In this document: piece after piece, positions 43,705 through 55,327 of the stretch | Layout: each line of letters opens with the position of its first letter | How positions within the stretch are numbered: the first letter of the stretch is position 1 | NCBI GenBank assembly: GCA_022644775.1 | Contig: JALCHN010000004.1 | Location: 18,172-82,171, forward strand | Direction of reading: 5' to 3' | From: Eggerthellaceae bacterium | Lineage (GTDB): Bacteria > Actinomycetota > Coriobacteriia > Coriobacteriales > Eggerthellaceae | Length of the DNA: 64,000 nt | Position numbers and translations under genes: made by a program | Notes under the pieces: model-generated | What the model saw: only the letters and a program-made list of their open reading frames with translations | What the model was told of the DNA's origin: nothing | The model's database searches: none

Positions 43705-45200
43705 GTGGCAAGTGCACCGTGCAGAGCGCGACGATAGTCGGCGTGCGAGCCCTGCCGGTTTCGGTCGAAGTCGCCATCACCAACGGTATGCCGGCGTTCT
43801 CAATCGTGGGGATGCCCGACGCCTCGATCCAGGAGGCGCGCGAGCGCGTGCGGGCGGCGATTCGCTTCTGCGGCTTCCAGATGCCGCCCGACAAGGTGGT
43901 CGTGAACTTGGCGCCGGGGTCCTTGCGCAAATCGGGGTCGGGCTTCGACTTTCCCATCGCCGCCGCCATTCTCGCCGCCTCGCGGCAGATCGACCCGGAT
44001 CTGGTGACGGAATCCTTCCTCGTAGGGGAACTCTCGCTCGAAGGCGAGGTCAAGCCGGTGCACGGGATGCTCGCCCACTGCCGCTGCGCAATCGAAAACG
44101 GCTTGGACATCGTCTGCGCCCCGTCGGAGGAATGCGCATACGTGGCCGACGAGCTCGCCGTGCATCCGGTCGAGCGCCTGTCCTCCCTGCGTGCGGGCGG
44201 TTTCGGCCGCATGGCGCCCCTGCGCGTGCCTCCTACGGCGCCCGCACAGCTCGACTACGGGGACGTGGGCGGGCACGAAGTGGCCAAGCGGGCGATGCAG
44301 ATCGCCGCAGCGGGCAACCATGGAATCCTTATGATGGGGCCGCCTGGGTCGGGCAAGACCATGCTCGCCTCCCGCTTGCCATCGATCCTGCCGCCGCTCG
44401 ACGAGGCTCAGCGGCTTGAGACCGCCTGCATCCATTCGATCGTCGACGACGACGTGGAAAGCCTGCTCGCGGGCGTGCGGCCCTTCCGCGCCCCTCATCA
44501 TTCGGCCACGATGGCCGGGCTTCTGGGCGGCGGCAACCCCGTGCGGCCCGGCGAGCTCACGCTCGCCCATAACGGGGTGCTCTTCCTCGACGAGCTGGCG
44601 GAATTCTCGCCGCACGTGCTGCAGGGCATTCGCCAGCCGCTCGAATCGGGCAAGATCGCGATCACGCGCGCGGCGGGCAACGTCGTGATGCCGGCGCGGT
44701 TCATGTTCGTTGCGGCCAGCAACCCTTGTCCCTGCGGGTACCACGGCGACCCTAAAATTCCCTGCACCTGTTCGGCCGCCCAGGTCAACGCCTATCAGAA
44801 CCGCATCGGCGGCCCCTTGATCGACCGTATCGACATGTGTATCGACGTGGGGCGCAGCGAAGTCGACGAGGTGCTCGATTGCCGGGGCGGCACCGATTCG
44901 GCCACGCTGGCGGCGGGCGTGGCGGCGGCGCGCGCGTTTGCCTTCGAGCGCTATCGGCGCTGCGACCACAGAACCGTGCGCACGGTCCCCGACATGATCG
45001 AAGTCTGCCAGATGAGCGACGAAGCCGCCTCGCTGCTGCGCGCGATGGGCAAGGCCTTCAACCTGAGCGGGCGGGGCATCATGAAAGTGCTCGGAGTGGC
45101 CCGCACGGTGGCCGACCTGGGCCAGCACGAACAAGTGGGAGAAGAAGACGTGGCCGAAGCGCTCAACCTGCGCTTGCGCCATACGGGAGGGGAGTCCTAA
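43701..45200 (+). CDS. YifB/ComM-family Mg chelatase-like AAA+ ATPase
   Basis: From GTG 43701 (overlapping the yraN stop) there are 499 residues. The N-terminal part has VEVAITNGMPAFSIVGMPD and PDKVVVNLAPGSLRKSGSGF. The AAA+ core has Walker A GPPGSGKTMLASRLPSILPP and Walker B GVLFLDELAEFSPHVLQGIR. A zinc-finger-like CPCGYHGDPKIPCTC follows. The family includes the ComM helicase that promotes branch migration in transformation, which fits the dprA neighbour. The track start (43416) reads yraN out of frame. Confidence 0.92.
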   Translation: MSGKCTVQSATIVGVRALPVSVEVAITNGMPAFSIVGMPDASIQEARERVRAAIRFCGFQMPPDKVVVNLAPGSLRKSGSGFDFPIAAAILAASRQIDPDLVTESFLVGELSLEGEVKPVHGMLAHCRCAIENGLDIVCAPSEECAYVADELAVHPVERLSSLRAGGFGRMAPLRVPPTAPAQLDYGDVGGHEVAKRAMQIAAAGNHGILMMGPPGSGKTMLASRLPSILPPLDEAQRLETACIHSIVDDDVESLLAGVRPFRAPHHSATMAGLLGGGNPVRPGELTLAHNGVLFLDELAEFSPHVLQGIRQPLESGKIAITRAAGNVVMPARFMFVAASNPCPCGYHGDPKIPCTCSAAQVNAYQNRIGGPLIDRIDMCIDVGRSEVDEVLDCRGGTDSATLAAGVAAARAFAFERYRRCDHRTVRTVPDMIEVCQMSDEAASLLRAMGKAFNLSGRGIMKVLGVARTVADLGQHEQVGEEDVAEALNLRLRHTGGES

Positions 45201-46166
45201 ATGATCGAACCTACGACCGAAGAGGCGAAGGGGGCCCAGAAGGCCATGGGTTTCCGCTCGTACACGGGCCCCTTGCTCGAAGGCCCGCGCACGGTCATCG
45301 ATGCCGGATCGGATGCCTTTCCCGAAGCGCTCGGGGCCATTCCCCATCCGCCCGAGCGGCTCTACGTGGTGGGCGACCCCGCCGCCCTCTGCGAGGGGCT
45401 TGCCGTCATCGGGGCGCGCAACGCCACTCCCTACGGTCTGGCCTGTGCCCGACGGTTCGCAGGGCGCGCCGCCGAGCGGGGCATCGTCGTGATCTCGGGC
45501 GGGGCGCGGGGCTGCGACGGTCAGGCCCATCGGGCGGCCCTCGAAGCGGGCGCGCCCACGGTGGTCTTTCTGGGCGGCGGATGCGATCAGATCTACCCGG
45601 CGAGCAACTTCGGCCTTTTCCAGCAGGTGGTCGACGGGGGAGGGGCGGTGGTGTCGGAACACGAATGGGATTTCCCGGCCCTGCCCTACACCTTCCGCAA
45701 GCGCAACCGGCTTATCGCCGGCCTGGCGCGGGCCGTCCTCATCGTCGAAGCGGGCCTGCCGTCGGGCACCTTCTCCACGGCCGACGAGGCGCTCGAGGCC
45801 AACAAGGACGTGCTCGTGGTACCGGGCGCCATCTCCTCGGCTACCTCGGCCGGGTCGAACCGCCTGCTCTACCAGGGCGCCACGCCCATCGTCGACGACG
45901 AGACATTCGACGACGCCCTCCATGCCCTTTTCGGCACGCTCAAGCAGGAGTCGGTGCAGGAGGGGGCGGGGCCTTCGCGCGACGTCCTGCTCGAAGCCCT
46001 GCGCGCCGAGCCCATGCGACTTGACCGCATCATGGAAACGGTTCTGCCCCGCATGCGCGCGGCCGATCGCACGCCCGCCCGCGTGCAGCTGCGCCTGGCC
46101 AAGCTCGAGCAGGCGGGTCTTATCGGCCGCTACCCCGACGGCCGCTTCGGCCCCCTTACCGTGTGA
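45201..46166 (+). CDS. dprA: DNA-processing protein DprA
   Basis: The 321-residue protein has the DprA Rossmann core: VIGARNATPYGLACARRFAG, GIVVISGGARGCDGQAHRAA and VFLGGGCDQIYP, with RKRNRLIAGLARAVLIVEAG and a C-terminal winged helix. The usual GxARGID-x-x-AH reads GGARGCDGQAH. DprA loads RecA on incoming single-stranded DNA during natural transformation. ComM and DprA together suggest uptake-linked recombination, although no competence pilus genes are visible here. Confidence 0.92.
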   Translation: MIEPTTEEAKGAQKAMGFRSYTGPLLEGPRTVIDAGSDAFPEALGAIPHPPERLYVVGDPAALCEGLAVIGARNATPYGLACARRFAGRAAERGIVVISGGARGCDGQAHRAALEAGAPTVVFLGGGCDQIYPASNFGLFQQVVDGGGAVVSEHEWDFPALPYTFRKRNRLIAGLARAVLIVEAGLPSGTFSTADEALEANKDVLVVPGAISSATSAGSNRLLYQGATPIVDDETFDDALHALFGTLKQESVQEGAGPSRDVLLEALRAEPMRLDRIMETVLPRMRAADRTPARVQLRLAKLEQAGLIGRYPDGRFGPLTV

Positions 46167-46182
46167 CGCGCGGGGCATCTGG

Positions 46183-46188
46183 TAGACT
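46183..46188 (+). promoter_or_regulatory. Candidate -10 box close to the trmFO start
   Basis: TAGACT ends 7 bases before ATG 46196, and no ribosome site precedes that ATG. This is the same spacing as the TATAAT boxes at 8616 and 40348. Confidence 0.35.
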
Positions 46189-46195
46189 TACGCTC

Positions 46196-47632
46196 ATGGA
46201 ACAGACAGTGAACATCATCGGCGCCGGCCTCGCGGGATCCGAAGCTGCCCTGCAGCTTGCGGACGCGGGCTTTCGCGTCAACCTCTTCGAAATGCGCCCT
46301 GTGTTCTCCACCGAGGTGCACCATACCGATAGCTGTGCCGAGCTCGTGTGCTCGAACTCGCTCAAGAGCATGAAGGAGGCGAGCGCCGCGGGCATGCTCA
46401 AGCACGAGCTCGACGCCTTGGGCTCGGTTCTCTACCGCGCCGCGCTCGCCTGCCGCGTGCCTGCGGGCGGCGCCCTCGCCGTCGATCGCGACGCGTTCGC
46501 CTCGGCGGTGACCGAGCTCGTGGAAGGCAACCCGCGCATTTCGCTCGTGCGCGGCCGCGTCGACCGCATCCTGCCTCACGGCGACGTGCTCGTGGCGAAC
46601 GGCGCGGGCGAGGTGCGCCCGGCGCGCCTTCCCGCTGCGGCCGTGCTCGTCGCCACCGGCCCCCTTACCGCCGCCGACCTTTCGGCCGACATCTCCTGGC
46701 TGGTGGGCGCGGACAGCCTGGCCTTCTTCGATGCGGCCGCGCCGATCGTCATGGCCGATTCTCTCGACGAATCGATTCTCTTCCGTCAGAGCCGCTACGA
46801 GGAAGAGGGCCTGGGCGACTATCTGAACGCCCCCTTCTCGAAGGACGAATACGAGCGGTTCATTTCGGAGCTCCTGTCCGCCGAACGGGTCATTCGCCGC
46901 GATTTCGAAACCAAGGACCTCTTCCAGGCCTGCCAGCCCATCGAGGAAATAGCCCGCAAGGGTGTAGACGCTCCGCGCTTCGGGCCCCTGAAGCCGGTGG
47001 GCCTCGTCGACCCGCGCACGGGGCGCAGGCCCTGGGCGGCCCTGCAGCTGCGCGCCGAAAACCGCGAGGCCACGAGCTACAACCTGGTGGGCTTCCAGAC
47101 CAACCTCACCTTCCCCGAGCAGAAGCGCGTCTTTCGCATGATCCCGGGTCTCGAGCATGCCGAGTTCGCCCGTTTCGGCGTCATGCACCGCAATACCTTC
47201 GTCGACGCGCCCCATGCCCTCGACGCGCACGGCCGTTTCGTCCGCGTGCGGGAGGCGGGCTTCTCGGTGCCGGTCTTCGCTGCCGGTCAGGTGTCGGGCA
47301 CCGAAGGCTACTGCGAGGCCATCCGTTCGGGCCTGCAGGCTGCGATCTCCGTGGCGAGCGAGCTTTCGGGCGCCGCCGCTCCCGCGCTCCCGCGCGATAC
47401 CGCCTACGGGGCGCTGTGGGCGTACGCGACCGATCCCGAAACCACCGGCTACCAGCCCATGCACGTGAACTTCGGCATCATGCCGCCTCTGCCCCAGCGC
47501 ATCAAGAACAAGGGCGAGCGGTACGCCGCCTACGTCCGCCGCGGGGAAGAGGCCCTCACGGGCTATGTTGACGCCCTCAAGGCTTCGGGCGTGCCCTACG
47601 CCTTCGGCGGCGCCGCTGCGGAAGGGGAGTGA
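46196..47632 (+). CDS. trmFO: Methylenetetrahydrofolate--tRNA-(uracil-5-)-methyltransferase TrmFO
   Basis: I start at ATG 46196 (MEQTVNIIGAGLAGSEAALQ), the usual TrmFO start; the track ORF from 46163 adds 11 unlikely residues. The 478-residue protein has the FAD-binding GAGLAGSEAA, HHTDSCAELVCSNSLKSM, GVDAPRFGPLKPVGL and CGQ-type VFAAGQVSGTEGYCEAIRSG. It makes ribothymidine at position 54 of tRNA using folate. Confidence 0.95.
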   Translation: MEQTVNIIGAGLAGSEAALQLADAGFRVNLFEMRPVFSTEVHHTDSCAELVCSNSLKSMKEASAAGMLKHELDALGSVLYRAALACRVPAGGALAVDRDAFASAVTELVEGNPRISLVRGRVDRILPHGDVLVANGAGEVRPARLPAAAVLVATGPLTAADLSADISWLVGADSLAFFDAAAPIVMADSLDESILFRQSRYEEEGLGDYLNAPFSKDEYERFISELLSAERVIRRDFETKDLFQACQPIEEIARKGVDAPRFGPLKPVGLVDPRTGRRPWAALQLRAENREATSYNLVGFQTNLTFPEQKRVFRMIPGLEHAEFARFGVMHRNTFVDAPHALDAHGRFVRVREAGFSVPVFAAGQVSGTEGYCEAIRSGLQAAISVASELSGAAAPALPRDTAYGALWAYATDPETTGYQPMHVNFGIMPPLPQRIKNKGERYAAYVRRGEEALTGYVDALKASGVPYAFGGAAAEGE

Positions 47633-47637
47633 CTGCC

Positions 47638-48591
47638 GTGGCGCGTGCGGCACGCGAGCGCGCCGTCGACGCGCGCTTCGCCGAAGACGTCGACCGCTAC
47701 CTGGCCGACCTCACGGCCCAGCGGCGCTTTTCGGCCCATACGGTGCGCAACTACGGCAACGACCTGCGCGACTGGGGCCGGTGGTGCGCTCGCAAGAAGG
47801 TGGACCCCTACGCGCCCACCCATCGCGACCTGCGCCTCTACCTGGCCGATTTGGCGGCAGCCCAGTACGCGCCCGCCACGGTCAACCGCCGCCTGAGCTC
47901 TCTGCGCGCCTGCTTTCGTTGGCTTGTGATCGAGGGGAAGGCCCCGTCCAACCCCGCCGAGGTCATGCAGTCCCTGAAGAAGCCCCAGCGCCTTCCGCAC
48001 CGCATCTCTCCCGAAGAGATGGTGCGCATCCTTTCCGTCAACGGGCCGCTCGCCCCCGACGGCTCCCTGCGCGAACAGACCAACGAGCAGCTGCGCGACC
48101 AAGCCCTGCTCGAGTTCCTCTACGCCTGCGGCGCCCGTATCTCGGAAGCCTCCAACCTCAAGTGCGCCGACGTCGATTTCGCGAACCTGCAGGTCAAGGT
48201 CGTGGGCAAAGGCGACAAGCAGCGAATCATCCCCATTCACGAGCTCGCGGTCGAGGCCATGCGCGCCTACGCCGACATCGCTCGCCCCGCCTTCCTGGCG
48301 GGCAAGCCCCCCGTGTCCGAATTCTTCGTGTCGACGCGGGGCAACAAGATGTCCACCGACGCCATGCGCAAGATGTTCAAGGCCACGCTCGCCAAAGCGG
48401 GCGTTTCCAAGGCCTATTCGCCCCACGACATGCGCCACACCTTCGCGAGCGACCTGCTCGAGGGCGGGGCCGACCTGCGCAGCGTGCAGGAAATGCTCGG
48501 CCACAGCAGCCTGTCGACCACGCAGATCTACACGCATCTGTCCGTCGACCAGCTGAGCTGGGTCCACAAGCAGGCCCATCCGCGAGGGTAG
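47638..48591 (+). CDS. Tyrosine recombinase (XerC/XerD type)
   Basis: From GTG 47638, about 8 bases after GGAAGGGGAG, there are 317 residues; the track GTG at 47629 overlaps the trmFO stop. The N-terminal SAM-like domain includes LAAAQYAPATVNRRLSSLR. The catalytic domain has YACGARISEA (Arg), KGDKQRIIPI (Lys), HDMRHTFASDLL (H-x-x-R), LGHSSLSTTQIYTHLS (His/Trp position and Tyr). It probably resolves chromosome dimers at dif. The trmFO-xerC order is conserved in Gram-positive bacteria, which favours XerC-like naming. Confidence 0.92.
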   Translation: MARAARERAVDARFAEDVDRYLADLTAQRRFSAHTVRNYGNDLRDWGRWCARKKVDPYAPTHRDLRLYLADLAAAQYAPATVNRRLSSLRACFRWLVIEGKAPSNPAEVMQSLKKPQRLPHRISPEEMVRILSVNGPLAPDGSLREQTNEQLRDQALLEFLYACGARISEASNLKCADVDFANLQVKVVGKGDKQRIIPIHELAVEAMRAYADIARPAFLAGKPPVSEFFVSTRGNKMSTDAMRKMFKATLAKAGVSKAYSPHDMRHTFASDLLEGGADLRSVQEMLGHSSLSTTQIYTHLSVDQLSWVHKQAHPRG

Positions 48592-48915
48592 GGGACGGGC
48601 TAAAGCACCCGGTTAGCGGATTGCCAGAATGCAGCCCATTCGAGGGGGGGTGGGGCCGGGCGGTTCGCCCCGTCCGCCTTTGGGGCGCGTGGCGCGTCCA
48701 TCCGCGGGGCGGGTCCCGTCGCGTCCGCGGCTTCCAGCCCGTCGCCGCTTCGTCTGCAGGCGCTCTACTGCGCTGCCCGTCTTTCGTGCGCGGTGACGGC
48801 TATTGTGCGAATTGCGCGGGCGGCCTGCACGGCGCGGGCGCGGGAGGCTATGATGGAGAACCGAATGCACCTATTCCGCCCCGGCAGTGGGACGGTATTT
48901 CGAAAGCGACGGCAC
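48592..48915 (+). other. GC-rich intergenic region before uvrA
   Basis: No gene recognised. GGGAGG at 48842-48847 followed by ATGATG offers an alternative uvrA start 22 codons upstream, but that extension lacks family likeness. No LexA-type operator was found by eye. Confidence 0.5.
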
Positions 48916-51761
<2,846 letters not shown>

Positions 51762-51765
<4 letters not shown>

Positions 51766-52403
51766 ACCAGGAGTCGCGCGAACGCATAGCCCTTGTGGTC
51801 TTTCTCCTGCTCGTCGTCGCGGTCCTCACCGCAGGCGTCGTCTACATCACCGTGGGGCACAGCTGGAATACGGCCGCCACGACGATCGACGACGCGGCGG
51901 GCTCGCTCGACGGCTACACCGTGATCGTCTACGACGGCGTTAAGGTGCCCGCCTCTTTCGACGACAAGGCCGAAACCTCGCACGACATCACCTCCAAGGT
52001 GTCCCTGGCCAAAAGCTACGAGGAAAAGCGGGCCAACGTGATCACTTTGCACACCACGAACCTCGGCTTCTACCGCGAAGGCGTCATCCTCAAGGCGGGG
52101 GACAAGCGCGTGGGGGTCTTTTCGGTCTCTTCGACGGAAGACGCGAGCCGCTACCAGAACATCGTCGGCGCGCTCAAGAGCCAGGGGGTCGACTACACGG
52201 TCTGCATCGCCTCCGACACCTCGCTGCTCGTGGCGGCTCACGGCACGCGCGACATCGACGTCGTGATTGACCTCGGCCTCGATGCCGACCACGACGCCTC
52301 GGTCACCAGCGGCACCTACCTGGTCACGGCGCCGTCGGTGGGCAAGATCGGCTCGATCCTCGTGTCTCCCACCAACGTGGTGTCCGACAAATCCACTTCC
52401 TAA
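51762..52403 (+). CDS. Membrane-anchored protein of unknown function between uvrA and uvrC
   Basis: A 213-residue protein whose ATG overlaps the uvrA stop. It has a single N-terminal hydrophobic segment ([20 protein letters not shown], residues 9-28) and a predicted extracytoplasmic domain. The domain has an alternating strand-like pattern ([44 protein letters not shown]). I do not recognise a family. Some pieces recall metallophosphatase-like folds ([13 protein letters not shown]), but the metal motifs are not clear. Its tight coupling to uvrA and uvrC is notable. Confidence 0.8.
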
Positions 52404-52421
52404 CGTGCCCCGAAAGGCGTT

Positions 52422-54374
52422 ATGGCTGACCAAGAGAAAATCGACCGCATCAAGCGCGAGCTCAACAACGTGCCCACCGAGCCGGGCGTCTACCTGTGGA
52501 AGGACAAGACGGGCCAGGTCATCTACGTGGGCAAGGCCAAGCAGTTGCGCGCCCGCATGCGCCAGTACGTCAACTTCCAAGACGACCGCGCCAAGATCCC
52601 CCTGCTCGTCGACCAGATCGACACCTTCGAATACATCGTGGTCAACAACGAGTACGAAAGCCTCGTGCTCGAAAAGAACCTCATCAACCAGTATTCCCCC
52701 TTCTTCAACGCCGACTTCAAAGACGACAAGAGCTACCCCTTCATCGCGGTCACCGAAACCGACACCTTCCCGGCGATAAAGTTCACGCGCGAGAAGCACA
52801 AGAAGGGCACGTCGTACTTCGGCCCCTATACCGACAGCCGCGCCGCGCGCAACCTCATCGACATCGCCCGCAAGGTCGTGCCCCTCTGCTCGACCCGCTG
52901 CCCCGACTGGCGCCAGATGACGCGCGAGATCGAAAAGAAGGGCTACAAAACCTACGCGAGCGAGTCCCACAAACAATGCTTCGACTGCCATGTGGGCATC
53001 GGCCCGGGCGCCTGCTGCTGCGCGATCGCGCCGGAAGACTACAAGGCCAACGTGGAAAAGGTGAAGCGGTTCTTGCGCGGCAACCATCGCGAGTTCGTCG
53101 ACGAGCTCACTGCCGACATGCAGGAAGCGGCCGCCAACCTCGAATTCGAACGGGCGGCGCGACTGAAGGGCCGCATCGATCTGATCGGCAAGCTCACCGA
53201 CCGCCAGCATGCGGTGGTGTCGAGCGACATGAACGCCGACGTGATCGGCTTTTACCGCGAGGAGACGATCGCCGGCGTCCACGTGCTCATGGTGCGCGAG
53301 GGACGCGTGATCAACGGCAACGAATTCGTCCTCAACAAGGGCAAGGACGTGCCCGACACCGACCTGGTGCACAACTTCATGCTGCGCTACTACGACGCCA
53401 CTACCTCGATCCCGCGCCAGGTGATCTGCGCGACCCTGCCCGAAGACGCCGCGTCGATGGAGGAGTGGCTCACCAAGAAGCTCGACAACAAGTACGGGGC
53501 CCGCGTGCGCATCGTCGAGCCCGAGCGCGGCGAAAAGCACGACCTGCTCGACATGGCCCAGGTCAACGCCCGCCACACCCTCATGCGCTACAAGGTGCGC
53601 ACCAACTACGAGGACAAGCGGATCAACGAAGCCCTGCTTCAGCTGGAGAGCGCGCTCGCACTCGACAAGCCGCCCCTGCGCATCGAATGCTTCGACATCT
53701 CCACCCTGCACGGGGCCTACACGGTGGCGTCGATGGTCGTCTTCACCGACGGCAAGCCCGACAAGGGCCAGTATCGCCGCTTCAAGATCCGCGCCGACCT
53801 CGACGAGGCCAACGACTTCGTGAGCATGCAGGAGGTCCTGGGCCGCCGCTACGCCCCCGAGCGCATGGCCGACGAGCGCTTCGGCCGCAAGCCCGACCTG
53901 CTCATTCTCGACGGCGGCAAGCCCCAGCTTTCGGCCGCGATCGAGCAGCTGGGCTCCATGGGCGTCGACATCCCTATGGCGGGCCTGGCCAAGCGCGACG
54001 AGGAGCTCTTCGTTCCCTGGCAGGAGTCGGGCCCCGTGGTGCTCCCCAGCGGGTCAGCCTCGCTCTACCTGGTCAAGCGCGTGCGCGACGAATCCCACCG
54101 GTTCGCGATCACCTTCCACCGCGAGCTGCGCCAGAAGGGGATGACGGCGAGTATCCTCGACGAGGTCGACGGCGTCGGGCCCAAGCGCAAGAAGGCCCTC
54201 ATAAAGCACTTCAAGAGCTTCAAGCGTCTGCGCGAAGCCTCGCTCGAAGAGATCGTCGACGCCCACGTGGTGCCCGAGGCCGTGGCACGCGACGTGTACG
54301 CGGTGCTCGCGCAGTATAATGAGCTGCGAAACGACAGCGATGAGAATGCGACGGGGGATTCCGATGGCCGATAA
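52422..54374 (+). CDS. uvrC: Excinuclease ABC subunit UvrC
   Basis: The 650-residue protein has an N-terminal GIY-YIG nuclease domain (PGVYLWKDKTGQVIYVGKAK). NASYPFIAVTE-like KSYPFIAVTETDTFPAIKFT is next, then a Cys-rich insert CFDCHVGIGPGACCC and a UVR motif (about 200-235). The RNase H-like second nuclease domain (IECFDISTLHGAYTVASMVV, LLILDGGKPQLSAA) and C-terminal HhH (LDEVDGVGPKRKKALIKHF) follow. It makes both incisions in nucleotide-excision repair. It overlaps rapZ by 11 bases. Confidence 0.97.
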   Translation: MADQEKIDRIKRELNNVPTEPGVYLWKDKTGQVIYVGKAKQLRARMRQYVNFQDDRAKIPLLVDQIDTFEYIVVNNEYESLVLEKNLINQYSPFFNADFKDDKSYPFIAVTETDTFPAIKFTREKHKKGTSYFGPYTDSRAARNLIDIARKVVPLCSTRCPDWRQMTREIEKKGYKTYASESHKQCFDCHVGIGPGACCCAIAPEDYKANVEKVKRFLRGNHREFVDELTADMQEAAANLEFERAARLKGRIDLIGKLTDRQHAVVSSDMNADVIGFYREETIAGVHVLMVREGRVINGNEFVLNKGKDVPDTDLVHNFMLRYYDATTSIPRQVICATLPEDAASMEEWLTKKLDNKYGARVRIVEPERGEKHDLLDMAQVNARHTLMRYKVRTNYEDKRINEALLQLESALALDKPPLRIECFDISTLHGAYTVASMVVFTDGKPDKGQYRRFKIRADLDEANDFVSMQEVLGRRYAPERMADERFGRKPDLLILDGGKPQLSAAIEQLGSMGVDIPMAGLAKRDEELFVPWQESGPVVLPSGSASLYLVKRVRDESHRFAITFHRELRQKGMTASILDEVDGVGPKRKKALIKHFKSFKRLREASLEEIVDAHVVPEAVARDVYAVLAQYNELRNDSDENATGDSDGR

Positions 54375-55326
54375 GACCGATCCGCACGCGAGCGCGGCGC
54401 AACCGGAAGATGACGGCGCCCAGCCCGACCTGGTGATCATCACCGGCATGAGCGGGGCGGGGCGCACCGAGGCCATGCACACCTTCGAGGACCTGGGCTT
54501 CTTCTGCATCGACAACCTGCCGCCCTCGCTGCTCGTGTCGCTCGTCACCTCCGACAGCATCCCCGGCGCCGCCGCCGACGGCCGCCGCCGGCTCGCCGTG
54601 GTCTGCGACGCCCGCAACCGCTCCTACTTCCGCGAGCTCGCCCACGAGCTTTCCAAGCTCAAGGACAACGGGATCACCTACCGCATCATCTTCATGGATG
54701 CGGCCGACGACGCCTTGCTCGCCCGCTACAAGGCGAGCCGTCGCCGCCACCCCATGTGCACCGACAACCATATGACCATCGCCCAGGGCATTCGCAAGGA
54801 GCGCGCGATGCTCTCAGAGCTGCGCGAGATCGCCAACATGGTGATCGACACCACCAATCTGCGCCCCATCGAGCTGCGCCGCACGATCGCCCACGCCTTC
54901 GAAGGCGGGTCGGCCCAAGACGGGCTCGGCGTGGTCGTCTACTCCTTCGGCTTCAAGCACGGTGCCGCCACCGACGCCGACATCGTGATCGACGTGCGCT
55001 TTTTGCCCAACCCCTACTACGACCCCGAGCTGCGCCATCTCACCGGGCTCGACGCCCCCGTGCGCGACTTCGTCATGGGCCGCCCCGAAACCCAGGAGTT
55101 CATGAAGCGCTGGAAGGCCCTGCTCGACTGCGTGATGCCCGGCTACGTGGCGGAAGGCAAGCAGCAGCTCGCGATCGCGGTGGGCTGCACGGGCGGCCAG
55201 CACCGCAGCGTGGCGATCGCCGAGGCCACGGGGGCCTACCTGAAGAACCAGGGCTACCGCGTGCACGTGAGCCATCGCGACCTGTCCCGCGCCGACATCG
55301 AAAAGCGTCCCGAAGGAGGCCGGTAG
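54364..55326 (+). CDS. rapZ: RNase adapter RapZ / YvcJ-type nucleotide-binding protein
   Basis: From ATG 54364 (within the uvrC end) there are 320 residues. The P-loop is GMSGAGRTEAMHTFEDLGFF with Arg in place of Lys, as is common in actinobacteria, followed by CIDNLPPSLL. VVVYSFGFKHGAATDADIVI and VGCTGGQHRSVAIAE are C-terminal landmarks. It binds nucleotides and RNA. Its exact job in actinobacteria is unclear, but rapZ-yvcK-whiA is a strongly conserved trio, complete here. Confidence 0.95.
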   Translation: MADKTDPHASAAQPEDDGAQPDLVIITGMSGAGRTEAMHTFEDLGFFCIDNLPPSLLVSLVTSDSIPGAAADGRRRLAVVCDARNRSYFRELAHELSKLKDNGITYRIIFMDAADDALLARYKASRRRHPMCTDNHMTIAQGIRKERAMLSELREIANMVIDTTNLRPIELRRTIAHAFEGGSAQDGLGVVVYSFGFKHGAATDADIVIDVRFLPNPYYDPELRHLTGLDAPVRDFVMGRPETQEFMKRWKALLDCVMPGYVAEGKQQLAIAVGCTGGQHRSVAIAEATGAYLKNQGYRVHVSHRDLSRADIEKRPEGGR

Positions 55327-55327
55327 C

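Noticed and set aside
48850-48915. Upstream uvrA start at ATG 48850/48853
   Set aside because: It has a GGGAGG ribosome site, but the added ~20 residues do not match the conserved UvrA start.
54315-54320. TATAAT near the end of uvrC as a rapZ promoter
   Set aside because: No -35 at suitable spacing, and rapZ overlaps uvrC, so co-transcription is simpler.
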